Shown in pieces: positions 42,369-52,038 of a stretch of DNA of 64,000 bases (the first letter of the stretch is position 1; each line of letters begins with the position of its first letter). The stretch is from Lineus longissimus (lineage: Eukaryota; Nemertea; Pilidiophora; Heteronemertea; Lineidae), in NCBI RefSeq assembly GCF_910592395.1, contig NC_088309.1, positions 16,496,599 through 16,560,598 of the forward strand, given 5' to 3'. Both the position numbers and the translations under genes were made by a program. The notes beneath the pieces were generated by a model, which did not search any database, was not told where the DNA came from, and saw only the letters and a program-made list of their open reading frames with translations.

Positions 42369-44871
42369 GGACACTCATTCTACCATTTACTCATATGAAT
42401 AGCTCAGCTTTTCAGCTGAGCTAAAAACCAGGCCAAAACAGGGCCTAAAGAGAAAAACAACAGTGCAACACCAAAAATCAACCTGGCGTAAAACGCATGT
42501 CCTTCAAAACCAATTCCGGAGGAGCCGGAGGATTACCAGCCAGCCGCTAAGACAGTCTTCAGCGGTGACGTGACCTTTCTCAATATTCCCATACTACTAG
42601 AACAGGGGTGTTCACTTTACATGCTTAAAGTCCTATTCACTAATGCTACAGTAACTGTCAAACACTCAAGTAAGTTTTGATTATTTCCCTTCAGGGTGAT
42701 TGCATTACAAAACGATCAGTACAATCATCAGCAATGAGAAACAAGTTTTCCAAAGTACGTGCCAGAAAAAGGAAAGCAAAAATTGTCGAACATATGCTAG
42801 AATGTCAGAACAAAGTGAAGTGTTTGTCACAGACAACTAGAACCTTGAAAGAAACTTTAAAAATGTGCAAGAATAAGAAGGATGAACTTAAAGTTTCCCT
42901 TAGGAATGCACTGCAGAATAAAAAAATACAGGTCACGCATAGGTCCCTTGCAACCGTCAATATTTTGCACAAGGATTGTGTTGAGTATATTCTAAATGAA
43001 GATGGTACAAAAGTCATTCTTGGTAAAGGTTCTTATGGAGTTGTGTACCTTGCAAAAATGAATGTCTTGGGGAATGCAAGGCAGTTGATTGCAGTGAAAC
43101 ATTACTGCCCAGGTACAGAACAAGACAAGGTTGTGAAAGAATTGCGTATTCTTCAATCTATTTCGCATCCATGTGTACTCTTTCCTTGTGGTATTTTGGA
43201 TGGTGGTGATGGAGAGACCGCCAGGATGGTAACAGAGTTTATCGGATCTCAGGGTTCCAAATCTACACTAACACTCTGTGATGCATTAAAAGGTGGATCA
43301 CTGACCAAGGATAATTTTCTCCTTGTTCTGCTTTAAATTGCTGAATCACTTCAAGCTGTTCATGATGCGGGTTGGCTCCACAACGATTTAAAAAGTAATA
43401 ACATTTTGATAGACCTGAGCAACCAGGAATATATCAGAAGTGTTATAATTGACTTTGGAATGGCTACTCAAAATGAAAGAACAGTCCTCTACGGGCATGT
43501 AGTACCAAAACATAAACTAGAGGCAACAAAAAAGAGATTCCACTGGATTGCAAGTGAAGTTCTAGAAAGAAAATCACCATATTCTTTCAAATCAGACATT
43601 TTCAGCTATGGAACACTTCTCCAGGATGTGTACAGAACCCTTGATGTCCTGAAGAGTAACACCACATGCTTTCGTCAGTTGAAAGCTATTTCATTACGGT
43701 GCACGGCAGATCATTGGCTTCGTGTTGGTTCTATGGTTAACATAGTTCAAGAACTGAAAGCAATTTAGACTTTTTGCTACTGGTGCATACAAGTGAGTGA
43801 AACCATAACCTAAGTAGGGGGCTTTGAAATACTGTAACCCGGAAAATATTTGCGGCTAGTTATTTTCGCGGATTTGCAGAAATTCCTTAAAAAACATATA
43901 TTTTACGCTGATAAATTCTGCGGACAAGAGGTTGCTCTTCAGTTAACAGTATAACACAAGTAAAATATAGTATTTTGCGCTGTTATTTTTGCGGATTCAT
44001 GCCACCCGCAAAATCAGCAAAATTAAACAGCCAGCAAAAATTTCCAGGGTTACAGTAGACTTCATTGTGAGACTCACAGGACAAAAACCTATGGACACTA
44101 GTAAATTTTATCATTATCTTGCAGGTCATGTCACATGCTGTTGGGTCCAGTCCTGAGACTCCTGTTCCTGCCATAAAGTCTGCCACAGCTTCTCGATCCA
44201 CTGCAACACCTCCTGTTGATTCACTTAGTAGTGCCATCCTTATTGCTGCCAACAGTTCTCCAAATCCTTCCCCAGCACCTTCTTGTCCGAGCTCAGGTAA
44301 ACGAAAGAGATGCTTGTTCCAAAAGTTTCAGCCATCTCCTGACCATTCAGTCACACCTGTTCAAAGTAAACCAGCTGGCTATCCATGTGGAATTCCTTCC
44401 CCATTTCCATTAGCAAAGGAATACAGAAAGTACTTGACAACTACAAACAAAACAACATTTTCAAAAAACTATAAGTCATACCTTGTGATCATTGGTGCAA
44501 TTCATAGTGAAATATTTAGCTACCTTAGGAGAAAACCGACAAAGCAGGAGAGGGATCTCATATCCATGAATCTGTGTGCAGAATACCCTGTTCTGACATC
44601 AGTTGAAAAAAATGGACATTGTGGGCATGGTGGTCTGAGCTATGCTCTCAGAAAAAAGTGCAACAACCACTTCCAAAGAAAGCTAAAGGAGCTGCAGAAA
44701 GGAAATAGCAGTGAGGAAAGCATCAAAGATGCCAATGATGATTCCAATACGGAAAACAATGACAATGGAGGTGATGTGAACATGGAGACCAGGTCACGCA
44801 ATGCCAGTGATGGTGAGGATACTGATGATAAAGAAGATGAGGATGAAACCAGTCAACTTCGCCATAAATAA
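38459..44871 (+). CDS. SAM-like gene with alternative last exons (kinase or SAMD3-like)
   Basis: Exon 1 is 38459-38555 (MAQSKADEAKFLELIIELRR, donor GTATGG). Exon 2 is 39282-39430 (acceptor TTACTTTCAG, donor GTAAGA) and encodes a SAM-like helix pattern DLYDLSRDDIHHILKGFSFG followed by RRKVWETL. Two further exons both start in phase 0. One is the kinase exon 42695-43768; the other is 44125-44871 (acceptor ATCTTGCAG), which encodes a Ser/Pro-rich part, a helical domain (LCAEYPVLTSVEKNGHCGHG, resembling the C-terminal domain of SAMD3-type proteins) and an acidic tail. Because the kinase exon has its own stop, the two are best explained as alternative 3' ends. The function is unknown; the role of the SAM part is probably oligomerisation. 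Confidence 0.6.
40210..40445. repeat. GTTGCAA-rich repeat tract
   Basis: GTTGCAA/TTGCAAC and AATGTTGC words recur about ten times between 40270 and 40430, interleaved with GTACACTAGT and GTGTGTACAGAG near the left side. It resembles the subterminal part of a MITE, but no inverse end was found. Confidence 0.45.
40810..40899 (+). CDS. MADF-like first exon
   Basis: ATG at 40810 opens a 30-codon exon (MSEAKLIQEVHQRELLWDPE, then DYHNK) ending at a donor CCT|GTAATT. The pattern LI-x-EV-xx-R-xx-LWD-xxxx-DY is the start of a MADF DNA-binding domain, found in Adf-1-like proteins and in partners of Harbinger transposons. The exons completing the domain were not found nearby. The exon lies in the intron of the SAM gene on the same strand. 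Confidence 0.45.
41151..41936 (-). CDS. Small two-exon antisense gene (60 aa), unrecognised
   Basis: Exon 1 is 41936-41901 (MLWNRSRSVNSE, donor GAG|GTAAGT). Exon 2 is 41297-41151 (acceptor ATGTTTTGCAG), continuing DRNDLQLHLNIFGDHISKMT to IIRRARQF and a TAG stop. Phases agree exactly. An AATAAA signal follows 45 nt after the stop (minus strand, 41106-41101). Upstream are CACGTG, TGACGT and a CCAAT box (41960-42000), as in a promoter. No family was recognised. It is read opposite to the SAM/kinase gene within its intron. It is also possible that these are exons of a longer gene whose other parts I missed. Confidence 0.4.
42695..43768 (+). pseudogene. Protein kinase exon with one in-frame stop
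   Basis: After a coiled-coil segment (KETLKMCKNKKDELKVSLRN) comes a kinase domain: Gly loop LGKGSYGVVYLAK, VAIK-type lysine in IAVKHY, catalytic loop WLHNDLKSNNILID (H-x-D...N), IIDFGMA in place of DFG-LA, and WIASEVLERKSP followed by SDIFSYGTLLQDV. All catalytic residues are present. A TAA at 43334-43336 interrupts the frame between FLLVLL and IAESLQAVHD, where a sense codon is expected; the frame then continues unbroken to TAG at 43766. The domain belongs to the tyrosine-kinase-like/receptor-interacting type by general appearance. The stop may be a real null allele or a sequence error. Confidence 0.75.
43830..44057. repeat. 228-bp MITE with TACTGTAACCC ends
   Basis: Left TACTGTAACCCGGAAAATAT and right (inverse) TACTGTAACCCTGGAAATTT form inverted ends of ~24 bp. 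The interior has repeated TTTTGCGGAT/GCAAAA words. It lies between the two alternative last exons. Confidence 0.75.
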
Positions 44872-46583
44872 ATAAATATATGCCAAGCCAGCATAATTTT
44901 CAATAGCAAATTCCTGCCTTAGAATAATTATTTATGACTTTTTTGTTGCTATTTCAGTGCATTCTACAGTTGGAGCTTTTACAAAAAAAACCAGAGCTAG
45001 GTGAACTTTTGGACCAGATTGTCCCGCTGTACATTATGTACACACTATTGACTTAAAGTACAGGAAGAATACGAGTGTCCCGGCTATTCTACAGTCGCTC
45101 CCTAGTTCCTTTCAGTGGGTAGTCATAAGGTCTTAAGGGAATACTTTCAGAAATTAGTTCTTGAAAATTTGGCCACAATTCTGTGAAAACGATATCGGAA
45201 GTGCATGCTCTGTTCGCGATGTATTTTGAAGTGGAGAATTCCCACAGTATGTGCAGTGAATCGGCATGATTCTGTTTGCATATTAGTTTTTAGTACTACG
45301 ATTCTTACATGAGTAAAAAGTAGACGTTTTAAGCAACACAATAATGTTACTCCCATAAAAATTGATTGCAAATTGACGGAGCTACGGCATTCTGTTCGGC
45401 AATTGTCAGCGCTGATAAAATACATTGCATGCTAATGCATGCCAAATGGCACACTTTAAAAAGCGTTCATTGGACAACGTAGGGAATCACCAGAAATGAC
45501 GTCATCGCTGGTCTAAATCTTCCATATAATAATATTAGAAGGGGGACGAATAAAGTCACACTTAGAGGCGTTGGATCGCCTTGAAATTTTGCATGAATGG
45601 TGGTGACACCTTACCCTGATGCAACGTCTTGGTTTTATTCAAAAATTTACTTCAGCGGAGCAGAAATGAGGGATTTTTAATCGGACACTGTCAATTCTCC
45701 TTACCACTCACAGAAGCCAAGCCATTGCTGTTAAGTTATGCAGGGGCTTAATCAATTACCTGCACTCCCTGTGGGGTGAATTACATTACCTTTTGAACAG
45801 CTGGCTGTAGGGGGATGATTGGAACAGCCGGTATACCTGCTGACCTGCTGAACCCAGGTAAATGATATTTTCAATCCACGATTGCAGGTCACCTGATTTT
45901 CGAGATTTCACGGGAAATTGTAAACAAACGCATGTGTGCAGTTCAAATGTAAACAAAAATGTATTTTTGCTACTTTTGGTTGCTGGACTTGGGTTTTCCC
46001 GCAGTTAGGAGCTGGGGTCAAATTGGTGGTCTATTGTTTATGGGTGCTGTTTTAGTCAGAGGTAGCCCTTGATTATGAAGGGATTTTCAAATATGAAAAC
46101 GACCCTTTGTATTGTAAATCCAATCACCTGCAGGACAGGTCAATTTCTCTCAATAAAATTAATTTTGTTGACTCCTGTAATCTCTACTTTATCAAAAAAA
46201 GACAGTGGTGTTAGTCCCAAACTGGTCATTTCTATTTATTTTGATCTCTGTTAAATCAGGATACCTCTCAATTACAGACAGCATTTTATACCCTTGTGCC
46301 GTACAACCAAGCCTGGACATACCACAGTTGTCCGTGGAGAAGTCTCATCCTCTCTGACACTTCTTTTCTGTAAAGCTACCAATACAACATACTGAACTAG
46401 GGATATCTTCCATTGCCTCCTGTAATATTTACATACCATGGCTGATTAGTTCAATCATATTTCATCCAGCTGGCAGCTCTGCATTGGAAATCTTAGTGGT
46501 ATAACGTGTTCTCTTGACCTTCAAACAGTAGTATAAAGCTGATATTTACTACTTTACACCCTCAGTCCTATGTTATTAGGTCA
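44872..46583. other. Intergenic region, no gene seen
   Basis: No coding frame with recognisable features. A polyadenylation-like AATAAATA follows the stop at 44871. The word CGCTGGTCTAAA near 45505 is also found in the terminal repeat of the Harbinger element (22375), so a fragment of that family may be present. Confidence 0.4.
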
Positions 46584-46615
46584 TCCAGCTGAGCGCCAGG
46601 CCCTTGGGCCTCTTG
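46584..46615 (-). repeat. Inverted 5' end of GCTCAGCTGA-family repeat
   Basis: On the minus strand it reads CAAGAGGCCCAAGGGCCTGG then CGCTCAGCTGG, matching 39642 and 54821. The sequence inward differs, so it belongs to another subfamily or a fragment. Confidence 0.7.
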
Positions 46616-46655
46616 TTTTTATTGCTGCACTAATTGATCAACTCATTAAATACAG

Positions 46656-46979
46656 ATGGCAACATTTTCTTGCTTTGCAGATAAAGTTCGTCATGATACA
46701 GACACCGATATTGATGAGTCCAGTGATGTGGTTATCCCGAAAAAGTCTGTCCAAAGAAAATCAACAGCGAAAGCTGCTGTTACGGCACGTACATCGACGA
46801 TGTCGGAGGCACAATCGACAGTTCTGAAAATGCAAGCAGAGCAATATGTTTTGGAAGTGGAAATTTTAAGGAAAAAATCCGAACACATGAATGAAGAACA
46901 CAAACGAAAACTAGAGGTTCTTGACTTGAAGCACAAATACTGGTCAGCTAAGATTGCTAAGATTAATGAAACACCTTAA
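46656..46979 (+). CDS. Last exon of a Harbinger-type partner protein
   Basis: Following an acceptor (TTAAATACAG) the frame gives an acidic part (TDTDIDESSD) and a C-terminal helix with QYVLEVEILRKKSEHMNEEH and HKYWSAKIAK. This Leu/Lys helix is the usual end of MADF/Myb-like partner proteins of Harbinger transposases. It converges with the transposase remnant at 48215-47122, the standard orientation. Upstream exons with the DNA-binding domain were not found adjacent; the MADF-like exon at 40810 is a remote candidate. Confidence 0.5.
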   Translation: MATFSCFADKVRHDTDTDIDESSDVVIPKKSVQRKSTAKAAVTARTSTMSEAQSTVLKMQAEQYVLEVEILRKKSEHMNEEHKRKLEVLDLKHKYWSAKIAKINETP

Positions 46980-47121
46980 CCCTTAGGACGCTGTAGACGA
47001 AAGCACAGTAGTGGCAACGACAACAGATAGTTCAATTTTCAAGAGTATTGTGTGATTGTGTCAATTTATGTTAAGGACGGCTAATCATGTGTATGGTTAA
47101 AAATGTAAACATACCTTCATT

Positions 47122-48215
47122 CTAATCAGTGAAATGTTGTTGAATCATTGCCTGTCGGGTTGCATTCCCCAGACCCATGACTGGGTGGTGCAATGCCTCA
47201 TCGTCATCATCATCCTCATTTTCAGATTCCTCCTCATCAGGAATTGGGTCTGTGCGTTTCCTCACAAAGTTATACAGCACAGCTGTGGCTACAATGATCG
47301 TCAATGTTGTGGATAATTTTGTTCGCAAAGACATCTTTAAACATGGGAACATCCGTTTCCATACACCGAATGTCCTTTCAACTGTGTTTCTCGTACGAAT
47401 ATGTGCAACGTTGTATCTCCGTTCCGGATGTGTACGAGGAGCAAGCAGGGGGGTCAGCAAATATGGACGACAAGCATAACCTGAATCTCCTAGTAGTAAT
47501 CCATTAATTTGTCCATGTTCAAACTGCGCACACAATCTACTGTTCTCAAAAATTCTATAGTCGTGTACACTCCCTGGCCACCTAGCAACAATGTTTTGAA
47601 TTTCCAAATTTGGGCCACACATTCCTGCACATTAATAGAAAAGTAACCCTTTCTGTTCCTGAAAAGTTCAACATTAGCCCCTCCAGGACAAGGGATTTGT
47701 ACATGGACACAATCAATTGCACCTACAACTCCCGGCATCCGGCCGATCCTCCAAAAAATCCAGCTTCACCTGCTGGAGCATGACACCCTCAGGAAATGTA
47801 ATGTATCTGTTTTTTAACCCGCAATTGTTGTAGAAACCTTCTTGATTATCCTGCTTGCTGATGATTGTGAAATTCCACACAAATCACCACACGCTAACTG
47901 AAGAAACGACCCTGTAGCATAAAAGCGCAATGACAACAACAGCTGCAAGTCTACTGGAAGAGGTCTCCCACGGTTATTGTGTGGTAGCAAATTCGGCCTT
48001 ATCATATTCAACACCTCATGAAACGCATCCTTGGTCAAACGGTATCTTTGCCGGACTTCCTCATCATCATACACATTGTAGTCAAAATTAGGAATCCTCC
48101 TAGGCCGTCTCCCAAACCTTTGTAAAATGTCTACATTTTCATGTCTTTGTAACCACAGAAACGCCATGTTTTCACCGACTGAGGAAGACTCAAGGCAGGT
48201 ATTGCCCTTCCTCAA
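47122..48215 (-). pseudogene. HARBI1-like DDE transposase with three frameshifts
   Basis: Fragments in order are NMAFLWLQRHENVDILQRFG to ISQSSASRIIKKVSTTIAG (N-terminal helix-turn-helix part), then GVVGAIDCVHVQIPCPGGAN (first Asp), LLLGDSGYACRPYLLTPLL (second Asp), and RNTVERTFGVWKRMFPCLKM (Glu). The frame changes near 47816, 47745 and 47628 by one base each, two of them next to homopolymers. The gene may therefore be degraded or the assembly may carry small errors. The end is acidic (EEESENEDDDDDE). The family is different from the transposase at 18881. No terminal inverted repeats were found around this pair. Confidence 0.75.
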
Positions 48216-48344
48216 GCTTTACTCACAGATACGGTGGCCCATAGAGGAAATGCGTTTATTTTCAATATAATAGAAAATTTTTCTTTTTACAATGCGTTTT
48301 TTTTCTCTCGAATTACAACCGCCGTCGGATTTATTTCTCACCGC

Positions 48345-48660
48345 CGAAAAAATAATTTCCACCGCCGGGTAAAAAATAATAATTCCCACCACCGCCAAAG
48401 AAAATAATATCCACCGCGGTGGAAAATAATATCCACCGCGGTGGAAATTAATATCCACCGCGGTGGAAATTAATATCCACCGCGGTGGAAATAATATCCA
48501 CCGCGGTGGAAATAATATCCACCGCGGTGGAAATTAATATCCACCGCGGTGGAAAATAATATCCACCGCGGTGGAAAATAATATCCACCGCGGTGGAAAT
48601 AATATCCACCGCGGTGAAAATAATATCCACCGCGGTGGAAATTAATATCCACCCGCGCTG
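48345..48660. repeat. Palindromic minisatellite CCACCGCGGTGG
   Basis: From 48411 eleven units of 21-22 bp follow each other, each with the perfect 12-bp palindrome CCACCGCGGTGG (one variant GGTGA) joined by AAATAATAT, AAAATAATAT or AAATTAATAT. A degenerate lead-in with CACCGCCG words starts near 48345, and a partial unit ends the array at 48656. Open frames across it are an effect of the repeat. Confidence 0.95.
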
Positions 48661-48854
48661 AGAAATGTTTACAACCACGATTGTGATTGGTTAATCAGGC
48701 TGGACAGTACGTTGTAGTCATTGCCTCGTTCTGGACATTGCAAATGGCAGCCTCCATTCGTAGCGTATTATTATCAAAGTGGCTATTAGGATTTATGCGA
48801 TTTCAGAGATTAAACTGAGGATCTAGGGAGATAAGACTAGTGTAAAGGAAGGAT

Positions 48855-48920
48855 TAGGGTTAGGGTTGGCGCTAGGAGTAAGTGTTAGGGTCAGGGTGAG
48901 CGTCAGGGTTAGGATTAAGG
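48855..48920 (+). repeat. Degenerate telomere-like TTAGGG tract
   Basis: GGATTAGGGTTAGGGTTGG is followed by variants GTTAGGGTCAGGGTGAG and CAGGGTTAGG. Only two or three perfect TTAGGG units are present, so this is an interstitial remnant or a chance G-rich tract. Confidence 0.5.
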
Positions 48921-49053
48921 CCCAAAAAGGTGAAAATGATCGTCGTAAGAATAACCAGTAGTTTGTATGTAAAATGCATTAGGGATCGTCGTAAGAATAG
49001 CCGCGGCCTATTATTATAAGAATATATATTATGAGAAATGTTTACAACCACGA

Positions 49054-49486
49054 TTGTGGCCATGAGATGAGGAAACCAGCCCTGTAAAAAGTATCTCCTA
49101 ACCATCCGAAGATGCCGGGGGATGGCTATTTGATGAGGGATGAGTTTTTGAGGAATAGTTTATTGACTTGAGCTCTCAGCTTATCTGAGCCAGGTAACCT
49201 CCTGCTGAGTTGCCGGACCAAAAGCTGAGGTCAACATATGTTGTTACATAACCGATCTTGCTATCACATCCTGGTTGCCTTGAAGTCGACCAAATTACTT
49301 CTAATTTTGTCTCATCACAGTATGATCACATGATGATGAACCTGGCCCGAGTATCACTTGATACGCTGGCCATTAGGTAGATAAGGTAAATATGCCGATC
49401 ATCACTGTGTGTTACTGTGTAGTATCAGCGGGGTGCTTGAAGTTGGAGGGCGACTATTTTACAGGGCTGGTTTCCTCATGGCTGGA
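49054..49486. repeat. ~430-bp MITE with GGAAACCAGCCCTGTAAAA ends
   Basis: CCATGAGATGAGGAAACCAG..CCTGTAAAA at 49054-49087 is inverted at 49455-49486 as TTTTACAGGGCTGGTTTCCTC..CATGG. The stretch GAGAAATGTTTACAACCACG just left of it also occurs at 48660, so the flank is itself duplicated. Confidence 0.65.
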
Positions 49487-49560
49487 CTAGTATCACGTAG
49501 GTCAAGGAGAGTAACAACATAAGAAAGATCGGAGCAGGAGCTAATTCGTTATTGACATCA

Positions 49561-49720
49561 AATTCAAATTCAAATTATTTATTTGCACAACTATCACAAG
49601 TACAGACAGTATGGCATATACATGCATGAATATTACAAAATAAAAGACATTACATTAAAACATATCATAAGTCACATTGGTAAAATTATATTGTCATTGC
49701 TCCTGAAGAGCTGCTTGCCT
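49561..49720 (-). repeat. LINE 3' tail-like fragment
   Basis: AAATTCAAATTCAAATTATT, read on the minus strand as a (TTGAAT)n-type tail, resembles the 3' ends of CR1/L2-like LINEs. No reverse transcriptase frame was found. Confidence 0.4.
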
Positions 49721-50084
49721 TTCGTAAAAAGCCCTGGAGATAAAAATAGCAGTCTTGATGATGATGTCGTGATCAGTGCTGCTCAAAGTGGAAATAAAAT
49801 CCGAATTGGAGAACAAGTGACTATCTTTATTTTAAGAATATTGCTTTTTGTACTCATCTCTTAGTAGAAGACGAATTTCATTTTTTTGCTAGATGTCCTT
49901 CTATTCAAAAACTAAGTCGTCGCAAGGATGAAGACAATTGAAGAGGTAGGTCATTGACATTGTATTATTCAGGTCTACTGCCACAAGCTACTAATCAAAG
50001 CAGGTCCTATCATTACAAAGAGCCGGCATCTTCACAGCACAGGACATAGCATAGCCTAAATGTATTTTGAAGATTAATTTTCTT

Positions 50085-50160
50085 ATTATCATTATTGTGA
50101 AGTGCTTTGAGACTGTTTACAACAGTATAAAGTGCTATATAAGAACTCACATTTCACAAT
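50085..50160 (+). repeat. LINE/SINE tail with CTTTGAGA...GCTATATAA
   Basis: GAAGTGCTTTGAGACTG and AAAGTGCTATATAAGAAC are paired as in the conserved 3' tail of L2/CR1-related LINEs and their SINEs. It ends just before the first visible exon of the HECT gene. Confidence 0.5.
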
Positions 50161-51936
50161 TCATTTTCTAATTTCAGATCTGTGAGTTCCTTTGTTCAAG
50201 GGATACCGACCCGTCCGTGGTCGAAACTCTGCGAAATAATAAGGTATGTAGCGGTATTTAATGTTTCGTGTGGGAACATTCAAAACTTTTGGGGGTACCT
50301 TCCGATAAGGTGGTGCAGGTCACTATTTCGAAAGTTGATTAACCGTGAACATGAAGAAAATGTATAATATGAAGAAATATTACGTAGCAGCAAATTTCAT
50401 AGAGTTCACAGAGACATGAAATTCGCCTCATCCCCTGTGATTGCCTTTCATTTGGCCGAATGGAGTGATGACTTTAGACAATTGAATGTATAAGCCGACA
50501 TTTCGTTCTTATCGTTCGTATCCCTGCACTCCATGAGGCGGCATCCTAATCATACTGCCTTATGATAGAACGAGCAGTGAGGATCGAATAGACTCCACTA
50601 CGTCCGGAGTGTACAAGGAGTTAATACTGTTTTCATCATTTTAGGTTGATGGTGAAGTTGTTCAGTTATTGACCGACCAACAAATGTCGGAACTTGGCCT
50701 TACAGCGCTTGGCGACAGAATGACGCTGAGGGATTTCTGCGCTGAAACTGCCAACCCGGCAAGATGTGTTGCCAGCGGGAGCGCCGCTTATTCGTTGACC
50801 AAAGATGGCGACAGGCGGAAAGAGCTGCTGAGACTACTTCGTGAGAAATACCCAAGTAGTCGGGGCAAGCCCACTCCTGCCAAAATGCGCCGTGCAGGAA
50901 AACCTGCACAGAAGGAACGTATGATTCACCTCGGACTTGGTTAAAAGTCAATGTAAATGGTCAATCCCAGATCCAACACGAGACGGTAAAAAGTCCGTTG
51001 GGTGATAAAAACACTATTGCCTTGAGGATTGATGTTAATATCGGATATGAGGAAGTTATTTCGATTGTGAAAGGTGCATTCTTTCCGGCTGGAGTAAGTC
51101 CAAGCCTCGGAGATGTCAATGACTATCCCGTTATTGAGCTTGTCAATGGACATAATACCAACATTCAAGACGGCCTCTCTAAGTTTACTCTCCAAACCTA
51201 CATCAAGGAACGTATGATTCCTGGGATGGTGAGGCTGTATTTGCTGTGTTGCCCGAATGACTCCGATATGTCGGGCGAAGGCGAAGGCGATGAGGATGGT
51301 CATGACTCTGATTCATTCTACCTGCCGGAGTTGGGATGTCTCCAGCAGCCGCCCGATGCAAGCTTCACAGCATCAAGCCCAAGCAATGAGGTGTTGATAA
51401 GGAACGGCCTTACGCGTGGAACTAGAATCGTTAGTTCATCTGCCACTAGGAGCTCTCAGACTGGTATAATGTACCATGCGTAAGTATTGTCAGGCTGTTT
51501 GATAATTTCATTAACCATCAGTTTGTTGCAAAGCATTAATGCGCACAGACCTAATCGCTGAGGCGCAATATTGTAGTACAGTACGGTTATAGGGACATCG
51601 AGGATAAAAACTAACTTGGCCTATGCTGAATTTCATGTAATGTTGGTAGACAAGTATGCAATTACGTACAGTAGTCATAAAAATCCAGTCCCTGTTTCAA
51701 CTTTGTTTCAGCCGTGAGTCGCTGAGACCAAGCAGCAGTGATGCGAATGCAGTCGCCACCACTAGCACAGCAGCTGCTGTGTCGACATCTCCATACAGGT
51801 AAGTTGATTGTGGTATGGGTTAGGAGAAAAACACGACTTTTAAAAAACCTTCACATACATCCCTGTACCCATAAGTACATTGTACTGAATAAAATATATA
51901 TTGATGGCTGGGGTTAATTTTGTGGTTATTTTACAG

Positions 51937-52038
51937 CCTGTACCTGGACTTAAATGTCCATGATGGAAGTGACGAGGAGGAGGAGGACGATGAAGACCTC
52001 AACCGAGCTATCATTGCCTCCTTAGAAGACAAGAAGAT
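51937..52038 (+). CDS. HECT gene exon with ubiquitin-interacting motif
   Basis: An acidic run (GSDEEEEDDEDL) flows into NRAIIASLEDKK, the hydrophobic-Ala-xx-Ser pattern of a UIM. The exon is bounded by TTTTACAG and GTAAGT. It would let the ligase bind ubiquitin or ubiquitinated partners. Confidence 0.7.

Larger units (their letters stand above)
39642..42427 (+). repeat. GCTCAGCTGA-family repeat ends in the large intron
   Basis: The 5' end CAAGAGGCCCAAGGGCCTGG is followed by CGCTCAGCTGA at 39642-39673. The 3' end TTCAGCTGAGCTAAAAA, preceded by a (GACA)n run of about eight units, is at 42411-42427. The same pair of ends occurs at 54821 and 57336. Whether the two ends here belong to one 2.8-kb element or to two fragments cannot be decided from this window. 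Confidence 0.5.

Noticed and set aside
48411-48660. Regularly spaced palindromes resembling a CRISPR array
   Set aside because: Linkers are nearly identical AT words of 9-10 bp rather than unique spacers, there are no cas genes, and the genome is eukaryotic.
48448-48678. Repetitive open frames reading FHRGGYY or TAVDII
   Set aside because: They are translations of the palindromic minisatellite; unit length changes between 21 and 22 bp shift the frame.
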